Source: Flavobacteriales bacterium (lineage in GTDB: Bacteria > Bacteroidota > Bacteroidia > Flavobacteriales_F > PHOS-HE28). Taken from it: DNA of 64,000 bases. The DNA lies in assembly GCA_016699575.1 (NCBI GenBank), contig CP064979.1:1178001-1242000 (forward strand). Reading direction: 5' to 3'. Each line of letters opens with the position of its first letter. Position 1 is the stretch's first letter. The position numbers were made by a program, and so were the translations under genes. Below the pieces are notes generated by a model. The model did not search any database, was not told where the DNA came from, and saw only the letters and a list, made by a program, of their open reading frames with translations. Below, piece by piece: positions 50,744-59,143 of the stretch.

Positions 50744-51226
50744 ATGCGCACGTTCATCACCACGATAGCCGCCATCGTCACCCTGCCTTTGTCCGCACAA
50801 CTGCCCAGTGCTACCGTTACCGGGCTCGATGGGAAGAAAGTGGATGCCAAGACCTTCAGCAACGATGGCAAGCCCATCATCATCAACTTTTGGGCAACAT
50901 GGTGCGCCCCATGCAAACGCGAATTGAACGCGATCGCAGAGGTATACGAAGAGTGGCAGAAGACAACGGGCGTCAAAGTGATCGCCATCAGCATCGATGA
51001 TACCCGCAGCACGGCGCGCGTGGCACCGTACGTGAGCGGGCAAGGCTGGGAATACGAGGTGTACCTTGACCCCAACGGCGATCTGAAGCGCGCGATGAAC
51101 GTGCAGAACGTGCCGCACACAGTGCTTTTGGACGGCAATGGGAAGATCGTTTACCAGCACAACGTTTACAATCCCGGCGACGAGAACGAACTCTACGCCA
51201 AGGTCAAGAAGCTCGTGGGCAAGTAG
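50744..51226 (+). CDS. Periplasmic TlpA/ResA-like thioredoxin
   Basis: This 160-residue protein has a signal peptide (MRTFITTIAAIVTLPLSAQ) and a redox motif NFWATWCAPCKREL (C54, C57). The conserved cis-proline region is VQNVPHTVLLDGNG. It should be soluble in the periplasm after cleavage. ATG 50744 was chosen because earlier in-frame ATGs at 50693 fall inside the terminator hairpin. The gene is the first of three, with DUF6029 and Omp28-like genes following within about 85 and 3 bases, an order I recognise as recurrent in Bacteroidota. Confidence 0.9.
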   Translation: MRTFITTIAAIVTLPLSAQLPSATVTGLDGKKVDAKTFSNDGKPIIINFWATWCAPCKRELNAIAEVYEEWQKTTGVKVIAISIDDTRSTARVAPYVSGQGWEYEVYLDPNGDLKRAMNVQNVPHTVLLDGNGKIVYQHNVYNPGDENELYAKVKKLVGK

Positions 51227-51310
51227 ACCCGTTCGATCCCCATCCTGCGGTGCGTTCGGTCCATGGCCGATCGCCGAAAGCATGCGACATTGCGGCGCAT
51301 TCACCACCGC

Positions 51311-52987
51311 ATGACCTTGACTTCCCGGACCGCCCTTTCCATACTGGCCGTGCTTTCCGTTTTGGCCACCTCTGCGCAGCAGGATCCGCCAACCGGTGCG
51401 AACGACCTGCAGGTGCACGGCAACTTCAACATCGATGGGCAACTCTACAACCCTGACGAAGAGATCGGCGCCGTGCCCCCGCCGGAAGATTGGGGTCTCA
51501 ATGCGTGGGGCAACCTGATCATCACCAAGGGCGCCTTTGAAGCCGGTTTGCGGCTTGAGAGCTATACGCCCCCACTGCTGGGTTACCCTGCCGGCGAACC
51601 CTACACGGGTTCCGGACTGGGCTACCGCTATGCTCGGTATTCCCAGGACGACCTGGACATTACGGTCGGCAATTTCTTCGAGCAATTCGGAAGCGGTCTT
51701 GCTTTCCGCAGCTATGAGGAACGATACCTCGGCGTGGACAATGCCATGGACGGTGTCCGGGTGAAGTTCAAGCCGACCACGGGCGTTTACCTGAAAGGTT
51801 TCATCGGCGAACAGCGCCTCGGGTTCAATAGCGGTTTCACCAAAGGGCCCGGTGTCGTGCGCGGCGTGGACCTCGAGCTATCGCTGAACGAATTGCTGGA
51901 CAGCCTGGCCGTCAAGGGGCGCAACCTCGTCATCGGCGGCAGCTTCGTGAGCAAGTACCAGGAAGACCGCGACCCCCTGCTGGAACTGCCCGAGAACGTG
52001 GGCCTATGGGCTGCGCGCCTCAACTACCTGTCCCCGCACTGGAATCTCTACGCGGAGTACGCCCACAAGATCAACGACCCCAACAGCAGCAACAACAACA
52101 TTTACAAGGACGGCGAAGCATTGATGTTCAACGCCACGTACGTGAGCAAGGGGCTTGGTGTCAGCGCCGGTGTTCACAGCTACGACAACATGGTGTTCCG
52201 CAGCAACCGAGCGGCCGGGCCGTTCGATCTCAACATCAATTTCCTGCCACCGCTTGCCAAACAGCACACTTACAACTTGCCCGCAACGCTATACCCTTAT
52301 GCCACGCAACCCAACAACGAAGTGGCCGGACAAGCGGAGGTCTTCTACAAGTGGAAGAAGGGCACGGCCCTCGGTGGCAAGTACGGCACCAAGCTGGCCG
52401 TCAATGGCAGCGTGGCCTACGCGCTCGACACGTTGCGGATCGTTGACGATACCGTGACCTACGACGGTTACACGAGTTCATTGTTCGGAACGGGAGACCG
52501 CATGTATTTCAGCGACTTCAACGTGGAGCTGCGCAAGAAGGTGAGCAGCACGTGGGAGTTCGCACTGACCTACCTGAACCTGGGCTTTGACATTGAAACC
52601 GTACAGGGCAAGCCGGGCAAACCCCTGATCTACGCCGACATGGTGATCCTGGAGGGGATGCACAAGCTTTCCGATGCCAATAGCCTTCGCTTCGAACTGC
52701 AGCACCTCAGCACCAAGCAGGACCACGGCAACTGGGCCACCGCCTTGGTGGAGTTCACCTTCAGTCCGCACTGGAGCTTGACCGTGATGGACCAATACAA
52801 CTACGGTGGTGCGGTCGAGACCGACGAGATCCACTATCCGCTTGGCAGCGTGGCCTACACGCGCGGTGCAAGCAGGATCCAAGTGAACTACGGGCGCCAG
52901 CGAGCTGGGATCTTCTGCGTCGGCGGTGTCTGCCGAGCAGTTCCCGCCGCCAATGGTCTAACGGTTTCCATTGCCAGTACCTTCTGA
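51311..52987 (+). CDS. DUF6029 family outer-membrane barrel protein
   Basis: ATG 51311 gives 558 residues with a signal peptide (MTLTSRTALSILAVLSVLATSAQ). The mature protein is a long barrel of alternating strands, with typical segments IDGQLYNPDEEIGAVPPPEDWGLNAWG, ITVGNFFEQFGSGLAFRSYEERYLGVDNA and ISIASTF-like terminal strand VSIASTF. Members of the DUF6029 family have this length and start, and a role is not known to me. The gene lies between a TlpA gene and an Omp28-like lipoprotein gene. An earlier frame opening at 51263 was not used because the signal peptide begins at 51311. Confidence 0.85.
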   Translation: MTLTSRTALSILAVLSVLATSAQQDPPTGANDLQVHGNFNIDGQLYNPDEEIGAVPPPEDWGLNAWGNLIITKGAFEAGLRLESYTPPLLGYPAGEPYTGSGLGYRYARYSQDDLDITVGNFFEQFGSGLAFRSYEERYLGVDNAMDGVRVKFKPTTGVYLKGFIGEQRLGFNSGFTKGPGVVRGVDLELSLNELLDSLAVKGRNLVIGGSFVSKYQEDRDPLLELPENVGLWAARLNYLSPHWNLYAEYAHKINDPNSSNNNIYKDGEALMFNATYVSKGLGVSAGVHSYDNMVFRSNRAAGPFDLNINFLPPLAKQHTYNLPATLYPYATQPNNEVAGQAEVFYKWKKGTALGGKYGTKLAVNGSVAYALDTLRIVDDTVTYDGYTSSLFGTGDRMYFSDFNVELRKKVSSTWEFALTYLNLGFDIETVQGKPGKPLIYADMVILEGMHKLSDANSLRFELQHLSTKQDHGNWATALVEFTFSPHWSLTVMDQYNYGGAVETDEIHYPLGSVAYTRGASRIQVNYGRQRAGIFCVGGVCRAVPAANGLTVSIASTF

Positions 52988-52990
52988 GCC

Positions 52991-53854
52991 ATGATGAAGC
53001 AACTTCTCCTCCCTGCCCTCCTTCTTGCCGGTTTTGCCGGGTGCGACGTGATTGAGGAACCGGACAATCCCGTCCCGAGCACCAACGCATGCGAAGGCGT
53101 GAGCAATGGTTACGGCTTCCGTCGCGTGCTGCTGGAGGATCTTACGGGCTTCCGCTGCCCCAACTGCCCGGCCGCAGCCGATGTGGCCAAACAATTGGAC
53201 GGTATCTATTGCGAAGACCTGGTGGTCGTTGCGGTGCACTGCACCGGGGTCTTCGCAAGCCCGACCACAACGCCGCCCGATCCCTTCAGCACCGATTTCC
53301 GTACGGCGGCCGGGGAGGCATACGTGAGCGCCTTCAGCCCCCCAGGACTACCTAACGGCTTGGTAAGCCGACGTGCGTTCGACGGGTCACAGATCGTTGG
53401 CGAGGACAATTGGAGCAGCGCCATTGCGGACATTTTAGGCGAGCCCGCACAGTTCGAGGTAACCTTCCAGCAGGTGAACTACGACACTGGTACGGAGACC
53501 CTTGACCTGCAGGTGAAATTGGACGTCCTGCGGGACACTGTCGGGGAGCACAACCTGGTGGTATACCTGCTTGAAGACGGCGTGATCGAGGGCCAGGAGG
53601 ACAACCGCGTGCCCGGTGGCATCGTGTACCCCTATACGCACAACCACGTGCTGCGCGACAACCTGAACGGGACATGGGGTACCCAAGTGTTCAACGGGGC
53701 CATCACCACTGGCCAAAGCAATGTGCTCCCCATCAACGACTATGTGCTTCCGGCCAACGTACTTGAACCCGCGAACTGCCATTTGGTGGCGTACATCTAC
53801 CGTGTGGACAACGACGAGGTGATGCAAGTGACGGAGCGTAAGCTCGTCGAGTAA
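52991..53854 (+). CDS. Omp28-related lipoprotein with CxxC motif
   Basis: This 287-residue protein has a lipobox LAGFAGC (C18), so it is anchored to a membrane, probably the outer one. The Omp28 family pattern follows: LLEDLTGFRCPNCPAAADV (C56, C59), a thioredoxin-like N-terminal domain with a CPNC site, then a beta-rich C-terminal domain (about 170-287) with VVYLLEDGVIEGQEDNR and NHVLRDNLNGTWG. Omp28 of Porphyromonas gingivalis is a surface protein; a direct adhesin role is not shown here. It begins three bases after the DUF6029 stop, so the trio is one transcript. Confidence 0.9.
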   Translation: MMKQLLLPALLLAGFAGCDVIEEPDNPVPSTNACEGVSNGYGFRRVLLEDLTGFRCPNCPAAADVAKQLDGIYCEDLVVVAVHCTGVFASPTTTPPDPFSTDFRTAAGEAYVSAFSPPGLPNGLVSRRAFDGSQIVGEDNWSSAIADILGEPAQFEVTFQQVNYDTGTETLDLQVKLDVLRDTVGEHNLVVYLLEDGVIEGQEDNRVPGGIVYPYTHNHVLRDNLNGTWGTQVFNGAITTGQSNVLPINDYVLPANVLEPANCHLVAYIYRVDNDEVMQVTERKLVE

Positions 53855-54023
53855 GGCTCGGCGCCACCAAAGACCGGGCCTTGGGAGAAACCGGCGGACA
53901 AGTGCACAACTTTCCCTCCCAAAAGCGTTCATCCACTTCCCGAAGGATTACCTTCACGCTGCTTTCGCTGGAACCTCCCCCTGCGGTCCCCGGTGGAAGC
54001 CGACCCCACAAACGCCAACTCCC

Positions 54024-54239
54024 ATGGTAGAGCAAGGAAGGAAGATGATGGAGTTCAGTAAGCAGGTGTTGCAGAAAGTGAGCTTCGACAAACGGTTGTT
54101 CCGCAAGGAATTGATCAAAGCGAAACGCTGGGTGGGCCAGCACGACCAGCTGCTCTTGAAAGCCTGGTGCTTGGCCACGTTCGGTCACGTGTACAAAGAC
54201 GTGATCGTGGAGGTGTTCGAGAAGAGCATGCGGGCCTGA
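54024..54239 (+). CDS. 71-residue helical protein of unknown function
   Basis: The ATG at 54024 gives 71 residues: MVEQGRKMMEFSKQVL leading to KVSFDKRLFRKELIKAKRW and a hydrophobic LLKAWCLATFGHVYKDVIVEVFEKS. It has no signal peptide and is predicted helical with a basic middle. A possible -7 element TACCTTCA lies 67 bases upstream. An alternative start at 54045 would drop seven residues. I do not recognise a family with confidence, although comparable short proteins are present in Bacteroidota. It stands alone, divergent from nothing and convergent on queG, with 168 bases between it and Omp28. Confidence 0.68.
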   Translation: MVEQGRKMMEFSKQVLQKVSFDKRLFRKELIKAKRWVGQHDQLLLKAWCLATFGHVYKDVIVEVFEKSMRA

Positions 54240-54277
54240 GCGGCGGATCACGCGACGTTGGCCCTTGCTGTGAGGTG

Positions 54278-55201
54278 TTATTCCTCCCGCAGGAACCGCA
54301 CGTTGCGCATCAGGCCAGCGTACTTGGCGCGCTTCACGGCGCTTCCCTCAAAGAGGCGTTCGAAAACCACTTCGGTCATCCCGTGCCATTCCTCCTTTGA
54401 CAAGGACATCACTTCCGGTCGCGGATCGAACTGCGGCTCGGTGTGCGGCGTGCTGAAGCGGTTCCACGGGCAAACCTGTTGGCACACATCGCAACCGAAA
54501 GCCCAGTTCTCGAAGCGGCCATTCATCTCTTCGGGGATCCCATCTTTCAGCTCAATGGTGAAGTAGCTTATGCACTTGCTACCATCAACCCCATAAGGTG
54601 TTATGGCATCCGTGGGACAGGCATCTATGCAACGCCTGCATGTGCCGCAGTGGTCAGTGGCCGGGGCGTCCGGCGCCAGTTGCAGATCGGTGATGATCTC
54701 ACACAGAAAGAAGAACGACCCTGCGCCTTGCCGGATGATGTTGGTGTGCTTGCCCATCCAACCAATGCCGGCACGCTGTGCCCAAGCCTTCTCCATTACT
54801 GGTGCACTGTCCACGAAGGCCCGCATATCCACGGTGCCGAACTGTTCCCGGATGAACTGCATCAGCGGCTTCAGCCGCTGCTTCACCACCTTGTGATAGT
54901 CCCGGCCGTAAGCGTAGGTGCTCAGTTTGGGAGCATCCGCTTGCTTCTGCCGCGGCGGTGTGTAGTAGTTGTAGGCGAGACTGATAACGCTCTTCGCTCC
55001 CGGCACCAGCTTGCACGGATCGAGCCGCAGGTCGAAATGGTCGGCCATGTAGGCCATGGCGCCGTGCTGCCCGGTCCGTAACCATTGCTCCAAGCGCGGC
55101 GCTTCCTCATCAAGAAAGCCCGCTTGTGCGATACCGCAGGCCAAAAAGCCAAGCTCGTGCGCTTTGCGCTTGATGGCTTCCGCACGGGCTCGGGGGTCCA
55201 T
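54278..55201 (-). CDS. queG: Epoxyqueuosine reductase QueG
   Basis: QueG reduces epoxyqueuosine to queuosine in the wobble base of certain tRNAs, using cobalamin and two 4Fe-4S clusters. Both clusters are visible: CGTCRRCIDACPTDAI near residue 195 and CDVCQQVCPWN near 240. The active-site region has ISLAYNYYTPPR, YGRDYHKVVK and RAFVDSAPVMEKAWAQRAGIGW, which is family-specific. ATG 55201 (MDPRARAEAIKR) gives 307 residues; the frame from 55240 adds 13 residues and was not preferred. The gene is followed 17 bases upstream by an unknown gene and then ruvB, all on the same strand. Confidence 0.94.
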   Translation of the reverse strand: MDPRARAEAIKRKAHELGFLACGIAQAGFLDEEAPRLEQWLRTGQHGAMAYMADHFDLRLDPCKLVPGAKSVISLAYNYYTPPRQKQADAPKLSTYAYGRDYHKVVKQRLKPLMQFIREQFGTVDMRAFVDSAPVMEKAWAQRAGIGWMGKHTNIIRQGAGSFFFLCEIITDLQLAPDAPATDHCGTCRRCIDACPTDAITPYGVDGSKCISYFTIELKDGIPEEMNGRFENWAFGCDVCQQVCPWNRFSTPHTEPQFDPRPEVMSLSKEEWHGMTEVVFERLFEGSAVKRAKYAGLMRNVRFLREE

Positions 55202-55218
55202 GCGGGCAAGGTAGAAGC

Positions 55219-55611
55219 CTAGGGCGAGGCCATGATCCAAGCGCGGCGCCCGCTACCGTCGGCGCTCTTCCAGAAGTAGCAGAAACGCTCGCGGCCACTG
55301 CGCAATAGGTCGCGCACTTCGTTCAGTGCGGAACTAGGATAGCCGAGATCGATGACGCCATGCTCCGCATCGAACTGTGGTACGGGAGCCTCTGGTTGGT
55401 CCACGAACCGGATGGTGACGCTCTTGGCCTTCGTGCCGCGCGAAAATGGTACGCCCTTGAAGCGCAACACCTTACTGGGGTCTTCGCCCACGGCACTCAC
55501 CTGGCGCAGCAAGCGCACTATCTGCAAGTGGCCGAAACCAACAGGCCCGGGCGGACCGGAGCGTTCACCGATGGACGACACCACGGCGATCGGAGGGGGG
55601 AGAGCGGTCAT
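55219..55611 (-). CDS. Unknown protein between queG and ruvB
   Basis: The ATG at 55611 gives 130 residues beginning MTALPPPIAVVSSIGERSG. It has a moderately basic, mixed alpha/beta composition and no signal peptide or membrane helix. Segments such as GFGHLQIVRLLRQVSAVGEDPSKVLRFKGV and TIRFVDQPEAPVPQFDAEHGV look like a compact fold. The longer frame to 55938 overlaps ruvB and has a composition unlike a real protein there, so it was rejected. The gene lies between ruvB (upstream) and queG (downstream). I do not recognise the family. Confidence 0.6.
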   Translation of the reverse strand: MTALPPPIAVVSSIGERSGPPGPVGFGHLQIVRLLRQVSAVGEDPSKVLRFKGVPFSRGTKAKSVTIRFVDQPEAPVPQFDAEHGVIDLGYPSSALNEVRDLLRSGRERFCYFWKSADGSGRRAWIMASP

Positions 55612-55721
55612 GGTCGTTCGGTTGGGGGAACCAAACTGATCAAGCCCATGGACACCACCAAGGACGACCCTCAACTTCATACGAAGGATCGTTGTACTTA
55701 ACGATCCGGAAACATGTCGGC

Positions 55722-56747
55722 CTATTCGAACAAACCGCCAGGTCGCGCAGTAGGCACCTTGCCCAAGTGCTTGTAGGCCCGTTCCATGGCCTGGCGACCG
55801 CGCGGCGTGCGCATCACATAGCCTTCCATGATGAGGAAGGGCTCGTACACCTCTTCGATGGTACCGGCCTCCTCGCCCACCGCAGTGGCCACGGTGTTGA
55901 GGCCCACGGGCCCGCCCGAGAACTTCTCGATGATGCACGAGAGGATCCGGTTGTCCATCTCGTCGAGGCCGTGAGCGTCCACGTTGAGGGCCTTCAGCGC
56001 GTGCTGTGCAATGGAAAGGGTGATGGTGCCATCGCCCTTGATCTGGGCGAAATCGCGCACACGGCGCAGAAGCGCATTGGCGATGCGCGGTGTGCCGCGG
56101 CTCCGACGTGCTATCTCGGTGGCCGCATCATCGACGATGGGTACGTTGAGGATGCCTGAACTGCGCTTCACGATGCCGGTGAGGATCGTGGCGTTGTAGT
56201 AATCGAGGCGGCTGTTGATGCCGAACCGGGCACGGAGCGGTGCGGTTAGAAGCCCGCTGCGGGTGGTGGCGCCCACCAGTGTGAAGGGGTTCAGCGTGAT
56301 CTGCACCGTGCGCGCGTTGGGCCCGGCGTCGATCACCAGGTCGATGCGATAGTCCTCCATAGCACTGTAGAGGTACTCCTCTACGATGGGGCTCAAGCGA
56401 TGGATCTCGTCGATGAAGAGCAGATCGTGCGGCTCGAGGTTGGTGAGCAGTCCGGCCAGGTCGGCGGGTTTGTCCAGCACGGGACCGCTGGTGACGCGCA
56501 TGCCCACGCCCATCTCTTGCGCAATGATGTTGGCCAACGTGGTCTTGCCCAAGCCGGGCGGGCCATGCAGCAGTACATGGTCCAGCGCTTCGCCACGCAT
56601 GCGGGCAGCTTGGGTGAACACCTTCAGGTTGTCCAGCACGGCCTCCTGCCCTGCGAATTCCTCGAAGCGGCGCGGCCGCAGCACCTGCTCCAGCTCTTTG
56701 TCGCTGGCGCTACGCTGCTCGTTTCGAAGGTCGAAGGCTTCAGGCAT
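55722..56747 (-). CDS. ruvB: Holliday junction branch-migration ATPase RuvB
   Basis: RuvB is the AAA+ motor that drives branch migration with RuvA. Walker A is LLHGPPGLGKTT, Walker B is LLFIDEIHRL, the sensor 1 region is LVGATTRSGLL, and the arginine finger lies in PLRARFGI. The C-terminal winged-helix domain includes ATAVGEEAGTIEEVYEPFLI and GYVMRTPRGR. ATG 56747 gives the family N-terminus MPEAFDLRNE and 341 residues, a typical size. The upstream in-frame ATG at 56789 was not used. A hairpin lies between ruvB and the ppiD gene, so ruvB probably has its own promoter. Confidence 0.96.
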   Translation of the reverse strand: MPEAFDLRNEQRSASDKELEQVLRPRRFEEFAGQEAVLDNLKVFTQAARMRGEALDHVLLHGPPGLGKTTLANIIAQEMGVGMRVTSGPVLDKPADLAGLLTNLEPHDLLFIDEIHRLSPIVEEYLYSAMEDYRIDLVIDAGPNARTVQITLNPFTLVGATTRSGLLTAPLRARFGINSRLDYYNATILTGIVKRSSGILNVPIVDDAATEIARRSRGTPRIANALLRRVRDFAQIKGDGTITLSIAQHALKALNVDAHGLDEMDNRILSCIIEKFSGGPVGLNTVATAVGEEAGTIEEVYEPFLIMEGYVMRTPRGRQAMERAYKHLGKVPTARPGGLFE

Positions 56748-56825
56748 GGGATCCGATGCGGCGCATCGGGAGGACCAAAGAAACGGCACCGGGCAACACC
56801 GGCGAAAAACCGGCGGTCAACAACC

Positions 56826-56847
56826 AAGGCGGGCCTTCACCCGCCTT
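56826..56847 (-). terminator. Hairpin terminator after ppiD
   Basis: An eight-base perfect stem (AAGGCGGG / CCCGCCTT) with a six-base loop follows the ppiD stop on the minus strand. The T content after it is moderate (GGTTGTTG), so it is weaker than the other terminators here. Confidence 0.55.
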
Positions 56848-56868
56848 TGTCCAGGTCCGTTCTATCGC

Positions 56869-58965
56869 TCAGAAGAACTTGTTGCGCTCGTCCTTCACGC
56901 CGGCAGCCTCCTTCATCGCGTTGTACATCGTGGTTTCAATGCGGCCTTCAGTGCGTTGCTTGATGGCCTGGCGTTCGGCGCTCAGTTCGGTGGCCTCGGG
57001 TGCAGGTGTGTTGGTGGTCATCTGCACGGTGTAAACGCCCATATCGCCCTTGAGCGGCTTGCTCACGTTGCCGTCCTTCAGGCTGAAGATGGTGCCGATC
57101 AGTTCGCCTTCGTTGTAGCCACCGGGGATCGAATAGGCATTGTAAAGCATCTCTGTAGCCGTGCTCACGCTTACGCCAACTTCGGTGCCCAGAGCGCTCA
57201 GGTCGGTCTTGCCTTCCATCTTGGCCATCCAAGCCGCGGCTTTCTTCTCCTTCACCAATTCGGTCTTGAAACGGTCACGTACGCTTTCCAATGAGGGTGC
57301 ACCTTCTTCCTTGATGGCCGTGAGGATGGCCACCACTTGGTTGTTGTCGATGGTGGTCACCGGGCTGATGTCGCCCACCTCGGCGTTGTTCGCCCACGTG
57401 ATCAGTTGTGCGGGGTTCTGCAGGCCGGGCACGTAACGCTGGTCGGCGCGCAGGTCGTTCGCGGGGCGCACTTCGATGCCCTGCTCCTTGGCCACGCTGC
57501 GGAAGGTGGCCGTGTCCTTGACCAGTCCACGGAAGGCGTTGGCCTCTTTGTAGCGCTTGTTGAAGGTGGCGCCGCTGGGCTTCGAGGCACGGTCCACGGT
57601 AAGGATGCGGCGCTCGTCGCGATCGCGCTGGCCCAACACCTCCACGATGTGGTAGCCGTAACTGGTCTTGCAGATCGTGGTGGCGCCCACAGGCTCGTCG
57701 AAGCTGGCCTTGGTGAACTCGGGCACCATCTGCTTGCGGTCGAACCACTCGTAGACACCGCCCGTGCTCTTGCTTCCGGGATCCTCGGTGTACTTCGTCA
57801 CCATCTCCTCGAACTTGCCCTTGTTCTTTTTCACCACCGCCAGAATGCTATCGGCGCGTTGCTTGATCTTCTCCGACTCTTCTTCGCTCTTGCCTTGAGT
57901 GCTGAGCAGGATGTGGCGCACACGGGCTTCCTCCACTTTGGCCAGTTCGGCCACCTTCACCAGTTTCCATACTTCGCCTTCGCGGTAGGGCCCGATCACG
58001 GCACCGGTGTCGGCCTTCAGGATCAGGCTGTCGTTCACCATGTCGGCGCTACCAGCCGTGTACGCCACGGGCGTTGGGTTCTTGCTGTCGGCGTTGGCCA
58101 TCACGAAAGCACTGTCGTTGGTGCTGGTCCCGAAAGCGGAACGGAGGGCCTCCATGTCCTTGGCCAAGGCCGCGATGTCCTCGTCGCTCGGCCGCACTTC
58201 CATGGCCACGAACTCGAAGCTGCGTGAAGCCTGCTGCTTGTACTTGCGCTCGTTCTTGTGCTCGTTGTAGTACCGTTTGATCTCCTCCTCGCTGGGCGTA
58301 TAGAGGCTGTCCGCTTCGCTGTCGTAACGCTTGGCCACGAAGTTGAATGTGGCCTTGCGGTTGTTGGTCTGGTTCTCGTCGCGGGCCTGTGCGCTGTTCA
58401 CGAACACGCTCTTTTTCACCAGCGTGTTGTACTTGCTGTAGAGGCGCTCCTGGATGATGCGCTGCTTCTGGATCTCGTGGTATTCCGGCGCCTGCTCGTA
58501 CACGTTCTTGAAGTAGCTCTTCAAGGCCTCGGTGTTCACGCTGCCATCGGGGTTCTGGAAGTTCGGCTGGTTCTTGAAGTCCGGCAGGATGTTGTCGCCG
58601 AAGCGGATGTCGTCGTACTCGTTCTTCACGAGCGTGGTGCCGAAGCCGGCCTTTTCAACTTGCGGCAGCATGATGCGTTCCTTCACGATCTCGTTCCAGA
58701 TCCGGGTGCGCAGTTGCTCCATCTGCGGGCCGTCCATCGTCTGCCCGAAGGAGTTGCGCAGGGTGTTGGCCTCGTTCTCGGCGCGCACGCTCAGTTCGCG
58801 GACGCTGATAGGGGCACCGGCCACTTCGCCCGCCACCTCTTCGGCGCGACCGCTGAAGCCTGTGTTGTTCTCCAGCAGGGCACTGAGTATGAAGAGGACC
58901 AGCGCGCCGCCCACGATGATGATGAGAAGACCGCCGCGCTTGCGAATGCTACCGATGACTGCCAT
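56869..58965 (-). CDS. Peptidylprolyl isomerase PpiD/SurA-like membrane-anchored chaperone
   Basis: This 698-residue protein has one N-terminal membrane helix (LLIIIVGGALVLFILSALL, about residues 14-32), then a SurA-N-type region with NTLRNSFGQTM and ENIVKERIM-like helices. A parvulin rotamase domain (about 355-460) carries EARVRHILLSTQG, ADSILAVVKKNKGKFEEMVTKYTEDP and FTKASFDEPVGAT, the usual fold. A second half (about 470-690) resembles the SurA/PpiD C-terminal region. It would fold exported proteins in the periplasm. ATG 58965 was chosen over the frame opening at 58992 because it gives the family start MAVIGSIRKRGG. A -7 element (TATATTTG) lies 64 bases upstream. Confidence 0.9.
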   Translation of the reverse strand: MAVIGSIRKRGGLLIIIVGGALVLFILSALLENNTGFSGRAEEVAGEVAGAPISVRELSVRAENEANTLRNSFGQTMDGPQMEQLRTRIWNEIVKERIMLPQVEKAGFGTTLVKNEYDDIRFGDNILPDFKNQPNFQNPDGSVNTEALKSYFKNVYEQAPEYHEIQKQRIIQERLYSKYNTLVKKSVFVNSAQARDENQTNNRKATFNFVAKRYDSEADSLYTPSEEEIKRYYNEHKNERKYKQQASRSFEFVAMEVRPSDEDIAALAKDMEALRSAFGTSTNDSAFVMANADSKNPTPVAYTAGSADMVNDSLILKADTGAVIGPYREGEVWKLVKVAELAKVEEARVRHILLSTQGKSEEESEKIKQRADSILAVVKKNKGKFEEMVTKYTEDPGSKSTGGVYEWFDRKQMVPEFTKASFDEPVGATTICKTSYGYHIVEVLGQRDRDERRILTVDRASKPSGATFNKRYKEANAFRGLVKDTATFRSVAKEQGIEVRPANDLRADQRYVPGLQNPAQLITWANNAEVGDISPVTTIDNNQVVAILTAIKEEGAPSLESVRDRFKTELVKEKKAAAWMAKMEGKTDLSALGTEVGVSVSTATEMLYNAYSIPGGYNEGELIGTIFSLKDGNVSKPLKGDMGVYTVQMTTNTPAPEATELSAERQAIKQRTEGRIETTMYNAMKEAAGVKDERNKFF

Positions 58966-58990
58966 GGTTCTGTTCCGTTTGAAGACTTCC

Positions 58991-59014
58991 AAGACCCCTT
59001 GTTTTCAGGGGCTT
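58991..59014 (-). promoter_or_regulatory. Hairpin in the ppiD leader
   Basis: AAGCCCCT and AGGGGTCTT on the minus strand pair with one bulged base around a seven-base loop, between the -7 element and the ppiD ATG. It could be a stability element or a weak attenuator, and the base evidence is only the inverted repeat. Confidence 0.35.
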
Positions 59015-59029
59015 ATGAGCAAAGGGCCG

Positions 59030-59037
59030 CAAATATA
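59030..59037 (-). promoter_or_regulatory. -7 promoter element TATATTTG of ppiD
   Basis: The minus strand reads TATATTTG, a perfect TAnnTTTG match, 64 bases before ATG 58965. Confidence 0.55.
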
Positions 59038-59143
59038 GAAGGGCACCCGTACGGTTGATGGACCGCGACGACGCAACGGTCGCAACGCAACCGGGCCCAA
59101 GGGTGATCCCCCGCTGCGTTCGTAGCGCCGTTGCGGTGAAAAC

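Noticed and set aside
55612..55938. N-terminal extension of the unknown gene at 55219-55611
   Set aside because: It overlaps ruvB in a low-complexity reading, and its composition is rich in Arg and Gly in a way typical of shadow frames.
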